Positions 18,722-29,395 of a stretch of DNA of 64,000 nt are shown piece after piece. The notes below the pieces were generated by a model, which ran no database searches, was not told where the DNA came from, and saw only the letters and a program-made list of their open reading frames with translations. How positions within the stretch are numbered: the first letter of the stretch is position 1; each line of letters opens with the position of its first letter. Source of the stretch: Microbacteriaceae bacterium (GTDB lineage Bacteria; Actinomycetota; Actinomycetes; Actinomycetales; Microbacteriaceae); the NCBI GenBank assembly GCA_014377425.1, contig JACMPQ010000025.1:1-64000 (forward strand), written 5' to 3'. A program made the position numbers and the translations under genes.

Positions 18722-20013
18722 CAGACCTGTATACCGCATCCTCTGAACTCGAAGGGGTGTCACGCGTTAACTTCTTGACTCCAGCTTCCGAATACGGCAC
18801 TGTCATGAACATGCCCTTACCGTCGGATAGCCACGGAGTTTCTGTTGTACACCCGGAGACTAATCCGGGTTCCCAGACCGCCTTGCGCAAGCTCAACCAG
18901 CAGCGAATCATCGACACCCTCGCCGAGGGTGGCCCCGCCACTCAGGCCGAACTTGCCCGCCACACCGGACTCTCAACGGCAACGATTTCCAACATCGTCA
19001 AATTGATGGTGGCCAGTGGTTCGGTTGAAACCGAGCGCATTACCAGCTCCGGTCGCCGAGCGCTTTCGGTGCGACTATCACATAACGGCGCCGTCGCTCT
19101 CGGGCTGGATTTCGGTCGCCGCCACCTTAGGGTGGTGCTCTCCAGTCGCGGCTACCAAGTGCTGGCGGAGCGATTCGTCGAGCTTCCGATCGGTCACGAA
19201 GCGGCGGAGGGAATTTCTCGGGCCGCCGAGGTCATCACCGAGATTCTGCAAGAGTGCTCCGTGTCGCGCAGCGCCGTGCTCGGTGTCGGAGTGGGAATTC
19301 CGGGGCCAATCGACCGTCGAGCAGGCACGGTTGCTCCCGGATCGATCCTTCCGCAGTGGGTGGGAATGGATCTGCGCTCGCTAGACCAGAGCTTCAATTT
19401 TCCCGTTTCCATCGATAACGACGCTAATCTGGGAGCCCTCGCCGAGGTCACCTGGGGGGAGGCCGCTAAAGCCTCCAATCTCGTTTTCATCAAGATCGGC
19501 AGCGGCATCGGCGCCGGGCTCATCCTCAACGGCGCACCGTTTTATGGCCACCTTGGGCTTACCGGTGAGATCGGTCACGCCACCATCAGCGAACAGGGCA
19601 GCATCTGTACCTGCGGCAACCGCGGCTGTCTCGAAACCGTGGCCTCCACCTCGGTGATGATGGAACTCCTCAGTCGGGGAGGACGGGATGTTCATTCCGC
19701 GGCCGACATCGTGCGCCATGCCGTGTCCGGCGATTCTGCCACTCTCCGGGTTATCGACGACGCGGGGGCCATCATCGGCCGAGCGCTTGCGGGGGTCGCG
19801 AATCTTCTCAACCCCGAGGTGATTGTCGTTGGCGGACCGCTCGCAGGGCTCGGGGACATCCTGCTCAAGCCGATTCACCGCGGACTCCTGCGGCACGCGG
19901 TGCCTATCATTGGCGAGTCCACGCGGCTCGTAATGAGTTCGCTGGGCGATCGCGCCGAGGCACTGGGAGCCGCAAGTCTCGTACTGCAACGACAGGGAAT
20001 CCGCATCAACTAG
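18718..20013 (+). CDS. ROK-family transcriptional regulator
   Basis: A 431-aa XylR/NagC-like protein. A winged helix (residues ~55-115: LNQQRIIDTLAEGGPATQAELARHTGLSTATISNIV) is fused to a ROK sugar-kinase-like domain. The zinc motif CTCGNRGCLET and the preceding GEIGHATI are intact, as is the DNDANLGALAE region. Starts by a 4-bp overlap with the LacI-family gene; an alternative ATG at 18805 would remove a poorly conserved N-terminus. It sits directly before the first ChvE/GguAB importer, so control of that importer by a sugar ligand is likely. Confidence 0.88.
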   Translation: MTDLYTASSELEGVSRVNFLTPASEYGTVMNMPLPSDSHGVSVVHPETNPGSQTALRKLNQQRIIDTLAEGGPATQAELARHTGLSTATISNIVKLMVASGSVETERITSSGRRALSVRLSHNGAVALGLDFGRRHLRVVLSSRGYQVLAERFVELPIGHEAAEGISRAAEVITEILQECSVSRSAVLGVGVGIPGPIDRRAGTVAPGSILPQWVGMDLRSLDQSFNFPVSIDNDANLGALAEVTWGEAAKASNLVFIKIGSGIGAGLILNGAPFYGHLGLTGEIGHATISEQGSICTCGNRGCLETVASTSVMMELLSRGGRDVHSAADIVRHAVSGDSATLRVIDDAGAIIGRALAGVANLLNPEVIVVGGPLAGLGDILLKPIHRGLLRHAVPIIGESTRLVMSSLGDRAEALGAASLVLQRQGIRIN

Positions 20014-20020
20014 CGAAGTT

Positions 20021-20084
20021 ATCAACTCGTTACTCGTTTGATGCGTACACAACTTGACGCCAAGGTGTGCATTTGGGGTAACTT
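20021..20084 (+). promoter_or_regulatory. Putative operator/promoter before the first pentose importer
   Basis: ATCAA-N12-TTGAT (20021-20042) is an interrupted palindrome that also contains the direct repeat ACTCGTT-ACTCGTT (20026-20038). It is followed by TTGACG (20054-20059) and TAACTT (20079-20084), a promoter-like pair with a long 19-bp spacer. It could be a ROK- or LacI-controlled promoter of the importer at 20199. Confidence 0.35.
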
Positions 20085-20198
20085 AACCGTGGGGCTTTCC
20101 CCGCCGTCACCCGACGAGACAAGGCAGTCACGGTTCATGTACGAGATTCTCTGCAGCACGCCACGGGTTCAGATCCTCTTCGTCGAGCGCTCAAACTG

Positions 20199-21767
20199 AT
20201 GGTGGCTGCGGCGGTTATCCTGGAGATGCGAGGCATCACCAAGGAATTCCCGGGTGTCCGAGCCCTCGACAATGTTTCCCTCACCGTGCGTGCCGGAGAG
20301 ATCCATTCGATCTGCGGCGAAAATGGCGCCGGAAAGAGCACCCTGATGAAGGTGCTTTCAGGGGTATATCCCTACGGAACCTACGGCGGCGAAATCGTCT
20401 ACCAGGGCGAGGTGTCTCGTTTCAAAGACATCCGCTCCAGCGAACTCGCCGGGATCGTCATCATTCATCAGGAATTGGCCCTCATTCCCGAGCTGTCAAT
20501 CACCGAAAACATCTTCCTCGGCAACGAACCCGGTCGTCGCGGAGTTATCAACTGGGTGCAGGCAAAGCAGCGCGCCATCGAGCTTCTCGCCCGCGTAGGT
20601 CTGGAAGACGACCCCGATACCCAGGTAAAGAACCTCGGGGTCGGCAAGCAGCAATTGGTTGAAATCGCCAAGGCGCTCAACAAGTCGGTGAAGTTGTTGA
20701 TTCTGGATGAGCCCACTGCGGCCCTCAACGAGGCGGAATCGCAGCACCTGCTCGACCTCATTCGCGGGCTCAAGGGTCGCGGAATCTCCTCGATCATGAT
20801 TTCGCACAAGCTCAACGAAATTGAGCAGGTATCCGACTCCATCACGATCATCCGTGACGGCAAGGCCATCGAAACGCTCGACGTCGTAGCCGACGGTGTC
20901 AATGAGGATCGGATCATCCGGGGCATGGTCGGCCGCGTTTTGGAAAACCGCTTCCCGGCACGCACCCCCGACATCGGCGAAGTGATCTTCGAGATCAGAA
21001 ACTGGGTCGTTGAGCACCCACTCACCAAGCACCGCCTGGTCGTGAAGAATTCCAGCTTCATCGTGCGCCGCGGTGAGGTGGTGGGGTTTGCCGGCCTCAT
21101 GGGTGCCGGACGCACCGAGCTGGCGATGAGTATTTTCGGTCGGTCCTATGGAACCTTCATTTCCGGCCAGGTGTTCAAAAACGGCAAAGAAATTCAGCTG
21201 CGCAACGTAAGTGAGGCCATTGACCACGGCATCGCCTACGTGAGTGAAGACCGCAAGGCACTCGGACTCAACCTCCTCGACGACGTTAAACGATCGGTGG
21301 TGTCGGCCAAGCTTTCAAAGATTTCCACGGCCGATGTCGTCAGCGAGGTGAAGGAACGCAAGTTCGCCGAGGAATACCGCACGAGTCTGCGAATCAAGAC
21401 CCCCACGGTGGATATGGGGGTCAACAAGCTTTCCGGCGGAAACCAGCAGAAAGTGGTGCTGGCCAAGTGGATGTTCACCGACCCCGACATTCTGATTCTG
21501 GATGAACCGACCCGCGGTATTGACGTGGGTGCGAAGACCGAGATCTACGGGATCATTCGCGATTTCGCCGCCCAGGGCAAGGCGGTCATCATGATTTCGT
21601 CAGAACTGCCCGAACTTCTGGGCGTCTCCGATCGTATTTACACAATTTTTGAGGGTGCTATTACCAACAACCTCACGGCCGAAGAGGCCACCCCCGAAGC
21701 ACTGATGAGAAGCATGACGTCGGCCAAAAAGGCCGCGTCGGCAACGACGATAGGTACCCGGCCATGA
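20199..21767 (+). CDS. Multiple-monosaccharide ABC transporter ATPase (GguA/MmsA-like)
   Basis: A 522-aa protein with two fused ATPase domains, as in sugar CUT2 importers. The first has Walker [13 protein letters not shown], signature [14 protein letters not shown] and Walker [13 protein letters not shown]. The second has a degenerate Walker A ([12 protein letters not shown]), signature [14 protein letters not shown] and Walker [16 protein letters not shown] 20199 and ATG 20226 (at [10 protein letters not shown]) are both possible starts. The permease start overlaps its stop (ATGA). With the permease and the ChvE-like lipoprotein it forms an importer for pentoses or related sugars. Confidence 0.92.
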   Translation: MVAAAVILEMRGITKEFPGVRALDNVSLTVRAGEIHSICGENGAGKSTLMKVLSGVYPYGTYGGEIVYQGEVSRFKDIRSSELAGIVIIHQELALIPELSITENIFLGNEPGRRGVINWVQAKQRAIELLARVGLEDDPDTQVKNLGVGKQQLVEIAKALNKSVKLLILDEPTAALNEAESQHLLDLIRGLKGRGISSIMISHKLNEIEQVSDSITIIRDGKAIETLDVVADGVNEDRIIRGMVGRVLENRFPARTPDIGEVIFEIRNWVVEHPLTKHRLVVKNSSFIVRRGEVVGFAGLMGAGRTELAMSIFGRSYGTFISGQVFKNGKEIQLRNVSEAIDHGIAYVSEDRKALGLNLLDDVKRSVVSAKLSKISTADVVSEVKERKFAEEYRTSLRIKTPTVDMGVNKLSGGNQQKVVLAKWMFTDPDILILDEPTRGIDVGAKTEIYGIIRDFAAQGKAVIMISSELPELLGVSDRIYTIFEGAITNNLTAEEATPEALMRSMTSAKKAASATTIGTRP

Positions 21768-23116
21768 CCACCACCACGGCGACGCCCAAAAAGTCCGGCG
21801 GTCTGCGCGACCTCAGCAAGATGTTTGGCACCGGCTCCAGCGGCCGGCAGGTGGGTATCCTGGGCGCTCTCGTCGTAATCATCGTGTTCTTCCAGGTCGC
21901 AACAGACGGGCTCACCCTCGACCCGACCAACCTGATCAACCTCGTAAACGCCAACGCCTACGTTTTGATCTTGGCGATCGGCATGGTCATGGTGATCATC
22001 GCCGGTCACATCGACCTCTCCGTGGGTTCGGTGGCGGCGTTCGTCGGAATTGTTGTTGCCACCTCGATGACCAGTTGGCACCTGCCCTGGGGGCTTGCAA
22101 TCCTCCTCGGTTTGGGAATCGGAGTTTTGATCGGTGCTTGGCACGGTTTCTGGGTGGCCTACATCGGGGTGCCCGCGTTTATCGTCACCCTCGCCGGGAT
22201 GCTCATCTTCCGCGGGGCAAACCAGTGGTTCGGAAATTCCATCAGTGTCACCGTGCCGGTGGACTACACCTTCATCGGGGCCGGTTTCCTCAACGACTTC
22301 GGCCCAAACACCAACTACAGCAACGGCACCCTGATTCTTGGATTGCTCGTGGCACTGGCCGTGATTTACCAAGAGTTTCGGGCCCGCCGCACCCAAACCA
22401 TCATGGGCTCGGAGAAGGCGCCGCTCTGGGTGAGCCTTGTCAAGGTGATCGTTCTTGACGCCGTCGTGATCTACGCCACACTGCTATTCGCTGGCGGCCG
22501 CGTTGGCACGAGCTTTCCCGTCTCCGGAATAATTCTCGGGCTCTTGGTTTTGGCCTACGCCTTCATTACCCGCAACACCACCTTTGGTCGCCACATCTAC
22601 GCGGTCGGCGGCAACTGGCACGCCGCTGAGCTTTCGGGCGTCAAGATCAAGCGCATCAACTTCTTGGTGATGCTCAACATGTCGGTGATTGCGTCAATCG
22701 CCGGAATGATCGGTGTCGCTCGTGCCGGGGCATCTGGTCCGGCAGACGGCGTGGGCTGGGAGCTCGATGCCATTGCGGCAGTCTTTATCGGTGGTGCCGC
22801 CGTGGCCGGCGGAATCGGAACCATCATCGGCTCGATCGTCGGTGGACTCGTTATTGCGGTATTGAATAACGGTCTGCAGTTGCTCGGGATTGGCATCGAC
22901 CGCGTGCAGATCATCAAGGGTCTTGTGCTGCTGCTCGCGGTGGGCGTCGATGTCTACAGCAAGAAATCCGGTCGTCCCTCCCTCATCGGGCTGATGACAC
23001 GAAACCGGCAGTCGGCTTCTGGTGCGCAGTCCGTCACCGTGCCAGATCGCCCGGCGGTTACGCCCACCTCCAGCGCGGAGGAATCTTCGCGCCCACAATC
23101 CACTACGCCTAACTAA
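21764..23116 (+). CDS. Sugar ABC transporter permease (GguB/MmsB-like)
   Basis: A 450-aa CUT2 permease with roughly ten or more hydrophobic segments. Conserved stretches are [41 protein letters not shown] and the late [23 protein letters not shown]. It is longer than RbsC-type permeases (~320 aa), matching the GguB/MmsB/XylH subgroup. A polar Ser/Thr/Pro tail of ~45 residues ends the protein. Overlaps the ATPase gene by 4 bp; the binding protein follows after 77 bp. Confidence 0.92.
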   Translation: MTTTTATPKKSGGLRDLSKMFGTGSSGRQVGILGALVVIIVFFQVATDGLTLDPTNLINLVNANAYVLILAIGMVMVIIAGHIDLSVGSVAAFVGIVVATSMTSWHLPWGLAILLGLGIGVLIGAWHGFWVAYIGVPAFIVTLAGMLIFRGANQWFGNSISVTVPVDYTFIGAGFLNDFGPNTNYSNGTLILGLLVALAVIYQEFRARRTQTIMGSEKAPLWVSLVKVIVLDAVVIYATLLFAGGRVGTSFPVSGIILGLLVLAYAFITRNTTFGRHIYAVGGNWHAAELSGVKIKRINFLVMLNMSVIASIAGMIGVARAGASGPADGVGWELDAIAAVFIGGAAVAGGIGTIIGSIVGGLVIAVLNNGLQLLGIGIDRVQIIKGLVLLLAVGVDVYSKKSGRPSLIGLMTRNRQSASGAQSVTVPDRPAVTPTSSAEESSRPQSTTPN

Positions 23117-23193
23117 CCCTTCGCGTAGTCCTCGGGAACATTCCTCAGTTTCCGGTTTACACAGCAGTAATCCTGAAAAGAAAGTGAAATCAC

Positions 23194-24294
23194 ATGCGTA
23201 AGTTCGTAATTACGACTGCGGCAATCGCCGGAGTCGCGTTGATGGCCCTCTCGGGTTGTTCTACCCGCACCGACACCGCAGCCTCGGCTCCCGCCGCAGG
23301 ATTCAAAGCCGGATCGGTTATCGGCGTCTCCCTTCCCGACAAGACCAGTGAAAACTGGGTTCTGGCCGGACAGCTCTTCACCGACGCGATCACCAAAGCC
23401 GGGTTCACCCCCGACGTGCAGTATGCGCCGGCCACCGGCACCGCTGCCGAGCAGGCCAACCAGATCTCGGCCATGAACACCAAGGGTGCCAAGGTTCTCG
23501 TCATCGGTGCTTACGACGGCAAGCAGCTCGGCTCGCAGGTCAAGACCGCCCAAGACAACGGTGCCAAGGTCATCGCCTATGACCGCATCATCCAGGACAC
23601 CAAGAGTGTTGACTACTACGTCGCCTACGACAACGAGAAGGTTGGCGAGCTTCAGGGCCAGGCACTTCTTGACGGCATGAAGGCGCGTTACCCCGATGCC
23701 AAGACCTACAACATCGAGCTCTTCTCGGGCTCCGCCACCGACCCGAACGCGAAGGTGTTCTTCGATGGCGCGATGAAGGTTCTGCAGCCGAAGATCGACG
23801 ACAAGACCGTTGTTGTTGTTTCTGGTCAGACCGCCATCACCCAGACGGCGACCCCGGACTGGAAGGCATCCAACGCGCAGACCCGCATGGACACCCTCCT
23901 CGCCGCGAGCTACTCCAGCACCATGCTCAACGGCGTTCTGTCGCCGAACGACACCCTCGGCCGCGCCATCATCACCTCGATCAAGGCCGCGGGCAAGGCC
24001 ACGCCGGTTATGCCCGTCGTTACCGGTCAAGACTCCGAGGCTGACTCCATCCCGCTCATCATGAGCGGTGTGCAGTACTCCACCATCAACAAGGACACCA
24101 CCAAGCTCGTCGATCAGGTTGTTGCGATGATCAAGGACCTTGCCGCTGGCAAAACGGCCGAGACCAACGCGGACCCGACCGACAACGGCGCGACCAAGGT
24201 TCCGACCTACTACCTGCCGCCGGAGCTCGTCACCAAGGCGAACGCTGCAGCGTCCTACGCGAACAACCCCAAGTTGCTCGCCCTCACCAAGTAA
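23194..24294 (+). CDS. ChvE-like sugar-binding lipoprotein
   Basis: A 366-aa periplasmic-binding-protein homologue. A short signal peptide ends in the lipobox ALSGC, so it is membrane-anchored. The mature part ([79 protein letters not shown]) fits the ChvE/xylose-binding group. AAAAGAAAG precedes the ATG. A strong terminator follows. It is clearly paralogous to the protein at 29751. Confidence 0.92.
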   Translation: MRKFVITTAAIAGVALMALSGCSTRTDTAASAPAAGFKAGSVIGVSLPDKTSENWVLAGQLFTDAITKAGFTPDVQYAPATGTAAEQANQISAMNTKGAKVLVIGAYDGKQLGSQVKTAQDNGAKVIAYDRIIQDTKSVDYYVAYDNEKVGELQGQALLDGMKARYPDAKTYNIELFSGSATDPNAKVFFDGAMKVLQPKIDDKTVVVVSGQTAITQTATPDWKASNAQTRMDTLLAASYSSTMLNGVLSPNDTLGRAIITSIKAAGKATPVMPVVTGQDSEADSIPLIMSGVQYSTINKDTTKLVDQVVAMIKDLAAGKTAETNADPTDNGATKVPTYYLPPELVTKANAAASYANNPKLLALTK

Positions 24295-24310
24295 TAAGAC
24301 TGTTCTGAAT

Positions 24311-24346
24311 GCCCGGCTCCCGCTTTGTGGCGGGGCCGGGCTTTTT
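24311..24346 (+). terminator. Intrinsic terminator after the first importer
   Basis: GCCCGGCTCCCGC (24311-24323) pairs with GCGGGGCCGGGC (24330-24341, one bulge) and is followed by TTTTT. It separates the importer from the convergent HEAT-repeat gene. Confidence 0.85.
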
Positions 24347-24456
24347 CGTGCCCGAAATGTGCCTTGGCAACCACAACTTTGCCCCGCCGTGGGCTCTCCG
24401 CTCGGCGGGCTGAGGCCTGCCGCTATGGCGCTTGGGCCTCGGATGCCCCTCGCACG

Positions 24457-24957
24457 CTATCCGCGGGGGGAGACGTGCTCGCGGGTTTGGGCCGCAGCGC
24501 GGCGTAACCACGGATTGTCGCTGGATGCCCAGCGGGTGAGCGCCGCCTCGGCTCGCCCCCGGCCGGTCTCCCATAACCCGCTGATCATCGGCGCGAGAAT
24601 CTCTACCGCGAGCGTGTCGACCAGCTCGGTGACACCGCCGTCGCGGAGAAAACCTTCCAGCCGGGTGAGATCTGTGTTATCCAGTAATGCCACCTGTGTC
24701 TGCAACAGAATGACCGCAGCTAAGCGACGTTCGTAGACCGGCGACGACCACAGTTCGGAGGCGAGCTCCACGACGGGGTCGTGCCCGGTCACTGCGGGAT
24801 AACGCCCGGCAACATCGCGCAGAGCCCCGCGGATAGCCCCGACCGAGCAGCCGTAGTAGTCGAGGTCTTCGCCGAGCCGGGCGCGGCTATCGGCTGCGCG
24901 TTGCCGTCCGCTTTCTCGTTGAAGCGCGGCGTCCACAAAGTCGAGGGCGTCACTCAT
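24457..24957 (-). CDS. AlkD-like DNA alkylation repair (HEAT-repeat) protein, short
   Basis: About 166 aa from the ATG at 24957 (MSDALDFVDAALQRES). A longer reading from 25122 adds low-complexity sequence and is not preferred. The pattern YYGCSVGAIRGALRDVAGRY, VELASELWSSPVYERRLAAVILLQ and WASSDNPWLRRAAA matches the AlkD HEAT-repeat glycosylase family. The protein stops just after the SDNPWLRRAA repeat, where family members of ~230 aa continue for about 70 residues, so the C-terminal repeats are missing. It is either a short variant or a truncated gene. Divergent from araB. Confidence 0.65.
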   Translation of the reverse strand: MSDALDFVDAALQRESGRQRAADSRARLGEDLDYYGCSVGAIRGALRDVAGRYPAVTGHDPVVELASELWSSPVYERRLAAVILLQTQVALLDNTDLTRLEGFLRDGGVTELVDTLAVEILAPMISGLWETGRGRAEAALTRWASSDNPWLRRAAAQTREHVSPRG

Positions 24958-25150
24958 CTCACCATTCTCGCCTTCGCTGCTCGCTCCTCTTGTTCGCTTG
25001 CAGCCGGATGCGGATGGGCCCGTACCCGGCGTGCGACTCGGGGCGTACTCCTGCCGACATGCTCTGGCCGACATACTCTGGCCGGGCGGGCTGCGCGGGG
25101 CAAGCCTGCAACGGGCAGCCACGTGTCAAGGACACGGCACGCGACTGCCC

Positions 25151-25209
25151 TTGACAGCTGCGCGAGCGGCGATGGTACGGTTAGCAGGCTAAATGTGAAC
25201 GGTCACATC
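25151..25209 (+). promoter_or_regulatory. araB promoter with LacI-type operator
   Basis: TTGACA (25151-25156), a 19-bp spacer and TACGGT (25176-25181) are followed 10 bp later by the near-palindrome AATGTGAACGGTCACATC (25192-25209). The operator would cover the transcription start, the usual arrangement for repression. The same architecture appears before the second importer at 29396-29453. Confidence 0.7.
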
Positions 25210-25252
25210 ATCCGGTCGGCTCGACCTAGCGCGTTCGACGAGGAAGTCGCCC

Positions 25253-27016
25253 ATGACGAATTCAGCCACACCCGCCGCGCCCGTACTGCGACCCGGTGAC
25301 CAATTTGTGATCGGCGTGGACTACGGCACGCTCTCGGGTCGTGCGCTGGTGGTGCGGGTGTCTGACGGCGCGGAAATTGCCAGCGCCAGCCACGATTATC
25401 CGCACGGCGTAATGGACACCATGCTGGCGGCATCCGGAGAAACGCTGCCGCCGGAGTGGGCGCTGCAAGTTCCGGCCGACTACGTTTCGGTGCTGAAGAC
25501 CGCGGTGCCCGAAGCCATTGCCCTCGCCGGCATCGACCCCGCCCAGGTGATCGGTATCGGCACAGACTTCACCGCGTCGACGCCCATGCCGGTGCTCGCC
25601 GACGGCACGCCGCTGAACGAGGTGCCCGGGTGTGAAACCCGCCCGCACGCCTACGTGAAACTGTGGAAGCACCACGCTGCCCAGTCGCAGGCCGATCGCA
25701 TTAACGTGTTGGCCGTCGATCTCGGCGAGAGTTGGCTGCCGCGCTACGGCGGGCTCATCTCCAGCGAATGGGAATTCGCTAAGGGCCTGCAGCTGCTCGA
25801 GGAAGACCCGGAGCTCTACGCGCTAACCGATCACTGGGTGGAAGCCGCCGACTGGATCGTCTGGCAGCTCACCGGGCGCTATGTACGCAACGCCTGCACG
25901 GCCGGCTATAAGGGAATCTGGCAAGACGGCAAATACCCCTCCGCCGACTTTCTCGCGGCCCTCAACCCCGACTTCGCCCGCTTCGCCATCGATAAGGTCG
26001 AGCATCAAATCGGCCAACTGGGGGATGCCGCGGGCACCCTCACCGCAGAGGCCGCGGCCTGGACCGGACTGCCCGAGGGCATCGCGGTGGCCGTTGGCAA
26101 CGTCGACGCGCATGTCACCGCTCCGGCGGCCGGGGCCGTGGAACCCGGCCAGATGCTCGCCATCATGGGAACCTCCACCTGCCACGTGATGAACTCGGAG
26201 GTGCTGCGCGAGGTGCCCGGCATGTGCGGGGTCGTCGACGGTGGCATCGTCTCCGGGCTCTACGGCTACGAGGCCGGGCAGTCCGGCGTCGGCGATATCT
26301 TCGCCTGGTACGTAAAGAACCAGGTGCCGCCGCGCTACTTTGAGGCGGCGCTGAGCGCGGGCCTCAGCATCCACGAATACCTCACCTCGCTTATTGAGCA
26401 CCAACCGGTCGGTGGCCACGGGCTCGTCGCCCTCGACTGGCACAGCGGCAACCGCTCAGTGCTGGTCGATCACGAGCTCAGCGGTGTCGTATTCGGCAGT
26501 ACCCTCACCACCCGCCCGGAGGAAATCTATCGGGCACTCTTCGAGGCCACCGCGTTCGGCACCCGCGTGATCGTCGAAACCTTCGGCGCAAGCGGAGTGC
26601 CGGTGACCGAATTCATCGTCGCCGGCGGGCTCCTTCGCAACACCTTCCTCATGCAGACCTACAGTGACGTGCTGCGAATGCCGATCTCCACGATTGTCAG
26701 CGACCAGGGCCCCGCGCTCGGTTCGGCCATTCACGCGGCGGTCGCCGCCAGGGCGTATCCGGATGTGCGCGCGGCGGGCCAGGTGATGGGCAAGGTCAAC
26801 CGTGCTCAGTACACCCCGAACGCGGCATCCGCGGATGCCTACGACCTGCTGTTCGCCGAGTACACGCTCTTGCACGACTACTTTGGCCGCGGCGGCAACG
26901 ACGTGATGCACCGACTGAAAGCGCTCAAGCGCGACGCGCTGACCGCAGCCCCCGCTGCGTCCGCGCCATCAGCAATTGGAACCCCCAGCACCGATGGCGA
27001 AGGAGCCACGATATGA
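25253..27016 (+). CDS. araB: Ribulokinase
   Basis: Phosphorylates L-ribulose to L-ribulose 5-phosphate. 587 aa, FGGY kinase family. The N-terminal VIGVDYGTLSGRALVV is the typical ribulokinase nucleotide-binding beginning, with GIGTDFTASTPMPV, the CETRPHAYVKLWKHHAAQ active-site stretch and AGGLLRNTFLMQTYSDVL near the C-terminus. An Ala/Ser-rich tail follows the domain. First gene of araB-araD-araA; its stop overlaps the araD start (ATGA). Confidence 0.95.
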   Translation: MTNSATPAAPVLRPGDQFVIGVDYGTLSGRALVVRVSDGAEIASASHDYPHGVMDTMLAASGETLPPEWALQVPADYVSVLKTAVPEAIALAGIDPAQVIGIGTDFTASTPMPVLADGTPLNEVPGCETRPHAYVKLWKHHAAQSQADRINVLAVDLGESWLPRYGGLISSEWEFAKGLQLLEEDPELYALTDHWVEAADWIVWQLTGRYVRNACTAGYKGIWQDGKYPSADFLAALNPDFARFAIDKVEHQIGQLGDAAGTLTAEAAAWTGLPEGIAVAVGNVDAHVTAPAAGAVEPGQMLAIMGTSTCHVMNSEVLREVPGMCGVVDGGIVSGLYGYEAGQSGVGDIFAWYVKNQVPPRYFEAALSAGLSIHEYLTSLIEHQPVGGHGLVALDWHSGNRSVLVDHELSGVVFGSTLTTRPEEIYRALFEATAFGTRVIVETFGASGVPVTEFIVAGGLLRNTFLMQTYSDVLRMPISTIVSDQGPALGSAIHAAVAARAYPDVRAAGQVMGKVNRAQYTPNAASADAYDLLFAEYTLLHDYFGRGGNDVMHRLKALKRDALTAAPAASAPSAIGTPSTDGEGATI

Positions 27017-27798
27017 GCCTCGGCGAGGACATCCTGCGCGTGCGTCGAGACGTCGCCAAGCTGCACGAACAGCTCACCCGCTACTCGCTGGTGATCTGGA
27101 CCGGCGGCAATATCTCAGGGCGCGTGCCCGGTGCCGATTTGTTCGTGATCAAGCCGAGCGGGGTCGAGTACGACGACCTCACCCCCGACAATATGATTCT
27201 CTGTGACCTCGACGGAGTGGTGATTCCCGGTTCCGAGGGCAGCGAGCGGAGCCCATCGAGCGACACGGCAGCCCACGCCTACGTGTACCGCAACATGCCG
27301 CACGTGGCCGGGGTCGTGCACACCCACTCCAGCTACGCCACGGCGTGGGCGGCGCGCGGCGAAGCTATTCCCTGCGTCATTACCGGGCAGGCCGACGAAT
27401 TCGGCGGCGAAATTCCGGTGGGGCCCTTCGCGATCATCGGTGATGAGTCGATTGGTAAGGCAATCGTCGAGACCCTCAGCGGGCATCGCTCCCGGGCGGT
27501 GTTGATGCAAAACCACGGTGTCTTCACCATCGGTTCGAGCCCACGAGATGCCGTCAAGGCCGCCGTCATGGCTGAGGATGTTGCGCGCACGGTGCACCTC
27601 TCCCTGCAACTCGGTACGCCCATCCCGATTCCGCAAGACAAGATCGACGCCCTCTTCAACCGCTACCAAAATGTCTACGGTCAGGGCGCGGACCCCGCCA
27701 CCGATACCGATTCCCAGGCCGACTCCGCGACCGACGCTGTGACCGGCGCTGCTGCCGGCCAAACCGACCCCACGAACCCCTCAGGAGTAACCGCATGA
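27013..27798 (+). CDS. araD: L-ribulose-5-phosphate 4-epimerase
   Basis: Converts L-ribulose 5-phosphate to D-xylulose 5-phosphate, feeding the pentose phosphate pathway. 261 aa, class II aldolase/adducin fold. The start of the fold reads [17 protein letters not shown], the zinc ligands are in [13 protein letters not shown], and a further His lies in [12 protein letters not shown]. The C-terminal ~35 residues are an Asp/Ala/Thr-rich tail not seen in enteric AraD. Overlaps araB and araA by 4 bp each, giving tight coupling. Confidence 0.93.
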   Translation: MSLGEDILRVRRDVAKLHEQLTRYSLVIWTGGNISGRVPGADLFVIKPSGVEYDDLTPDNMILCDLDGVVIPGSEGSERSPSSDTAAHAYVYRNMPHVAGVVHTHSSYATAWAARGEAIPCVITGQADEFGGEIPVGPFAIIGDESIGKAIVETLSGHRSRAVLMQNHGVFTIGSSPRDAVKAAVMAEDVARTVHLSLQLGTPIPIPQDKIDALFNRYQNVYGQGADPATDTDSQADSATDAVTGAAAGQTDPTNPSGVTA

Positions 27799-29315
27799 CC
27801 CGCTCGATCATCCCCACCCTCACCGATTACGAAGTCTGGTTTGTCACCGGCAGCCAGAACCTGTATGGCGAAGAGACCCTGCGGCAGGTGGCCGAGCAGT
27901 CGCAGGAGATTGCCCGCGCGCTGGGCGAGGCAAACGACATCCCGGTTACGGTCAAGTGGATACCGGTGCTGAAGGATTCCGAATCGATTCGGCGTCTGGC
28001 CCTCGACGCCAATGCGCAAGACAATGTGGTCGGCATCATTGCCTGGATGCATACCTTCAGCCCGGCGAAGATGTGGATTACCGGGCTCGACCTGCTGCGC
28101 AAGCCCCTGTTGCACCTGCATACTCAGGCGAACGTGGCGCTTCCCTGGTCCGAGATCGACTTCGACTTCATGAACCTCAACCAGGCCGCCCACGGCGACC
28201 GGGAGTTTGGCTACATCCAGACGCGACTCGGGGTTGCCCGCAAGACCGTGGTGGGCCACGTCTCGAACCCCGCCGTAACGGCGAAGGTCGGCACCTGGAC
28301 GCGGGCCGCGGCCGGCTGGGCCGCGGTGCACGAGCTGAAGCTTGCCCGCTTTGGCGACAACATGCGCTTTGTGGCGGTGACCGAGGGGGATAAGACCGAG
28401 GCCGAGTTGCAGTTCGGCGTGCAGGTCAACACCTGGGGCGTGAATGACCTCGTGGAGGTCGTCGACGCTCAGACCGAGGCCGACATTGATTCGCTCGTCG
28501 CGGAATATGAGGAGCGGTACTCGGTGGTGCCGCAACTTCGCCGCGGGGGCGACCGTGCGGAGTCGTTGCGCTACGGCGCACGCATCGAGCTGGGGCTGCG
28601 CTCCTTTCTGGAGGCCGGCAACTTTGGTGCGTTCACGACGAGCTTCGAAGACCTCGGCGGCCTCCGCCAGCTGCCCGGGCTTGCCGTGCAGCGGCTGATG
28701 GCCGACGGCTACGGCTTCGGCGCCGAGGGTGACTGGAAGACCGCGCTTCTGGTGCGTGCCGCCAAGGTAATGGGTGCTGGCCTGCCCGGTGGGGCTTCCC
28801 TGATGGAGGACTACACCTATCACCTAGAGCCCGGCAATGAACTTATTCTCGGCGCGCACATGCTCGAGGTCTGCCCCTCTCTCACCACGGCAAAGCCGAC
28901 CCTCGAAGTGCATCCGCTCGGTATCGGCGGTCGTGAAGACCCGGTGCGCCTGGTGTTCGACACGGATGCCGGACCCGCTGTCGTGGTCGCCCTCAGTGAC
29001 ATGCGCGACCGTTTTCGACTGGTTGCCAACGTGGTGGAGGTCGTGCCGCTGCCCGAGCCGCTCCCGAAGCTGCCGGTGGCCCGCGCAGTCTGGAAGCCGC
29101 AGCCCGACTTCGCCACGAGTGCCGCGGCTTGGCTCACCGCGGGGGCAGCCCACCACACAGTGATGTCGACCGCCGTGGGCATCGACGTGTTCGAGGACTT
29201 CGCCGAGATCGCCAAGAACGAGCTCGTGGTCATCGACGAGAACACGACGCTGCGCGAGTTCGCCCGGGAGTTGCGTTGGAACCAGGCCTACTACCGACTG
29301 GCGCGCGGACTGTAG
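27795..29315 (+). CDS. araA: L-arabinose isomerase
   Basis: Isomerises L-arabinose to L-ribulose using a divalent metal. 506 aa, the usual length. The N-terminus [19 protein letters not shown] is diagnostic, together with [27 protein letters not shown] and the metal-binding Glu/His residues in the later [29 protein letters not shown]. Last gene of the araBDA operon, followed by a perfect 13-bp hairpin. Confidence 0.97.
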   Translation: MTRSIIPTLTDYEVWFVTGSQNLYGEETLRQVAEQSQEIARALGEANDIPVTVKWIPVLKDSESIRRLALDANAQDNVVGIIAWMHTFSPAKMWITGLDLLRKPLLHLHTQANVALPWSEIDFDFMNLNQAAHGDREFGYIQTRLGVARKTVVGHVSNPAVTAKVGTWTRAAAGWAAVHELKLARFGDNMRFVAVTEGDKTEAELQFGVQVNTWGVNDLVEVVDAQTEADIDSLVAEYEERYSVVPQLRRGGDRAESLRYGARIELGLRSFLEAGNFGAFTTSFEDLGGLRQLPGLAVQRLMADGYGFGAEGDWKTALLVRAAKVMGAGLPGGASLMEDYTYHLEPGNELILGAHMLEVCPSLTTAKPTLEVHPLGIGGREDPVRLVFDTDAGPAVVVALSDMRDRFRLVANVVEVVPLPEPLPKLPVARAVWKPQPDFATSAAAWLTAGAAHHTVMSTAVGIDVFEDFAEIAKNELVVIDENTTLREFARELRWNQAYYRLARGL

Positions 29316-29329
29316 GCACTCTGCCCTAC

Positions 29330-29365
29330 CTCAACCCCGGCAGCTGCGAATGTGCCGGGGTTGAG
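29330..29365 (+). terminator. Hairpin after araA
   Basis: CTCAACCCCGGCA (29330-29342) is perfectly complementary to TGCCGGGGTTGAG (29353-29365). No T-run follows, so it may be a GC-type terminator, common in actinobacteria, or an mRNA end-stabiliser. Confidence 0.65.
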
Positions 29366-29395
29366 TGAGCGTTACCGAACCGAGAGCCGGTCGCC

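Noticed and set aside
20121-20142. GTCACGGTTCATGT before the first importer as another arabinose operator
   Set aside because: Only about half of one half-site matches AATGTGAACGGTCACATT and there is no symmetry.
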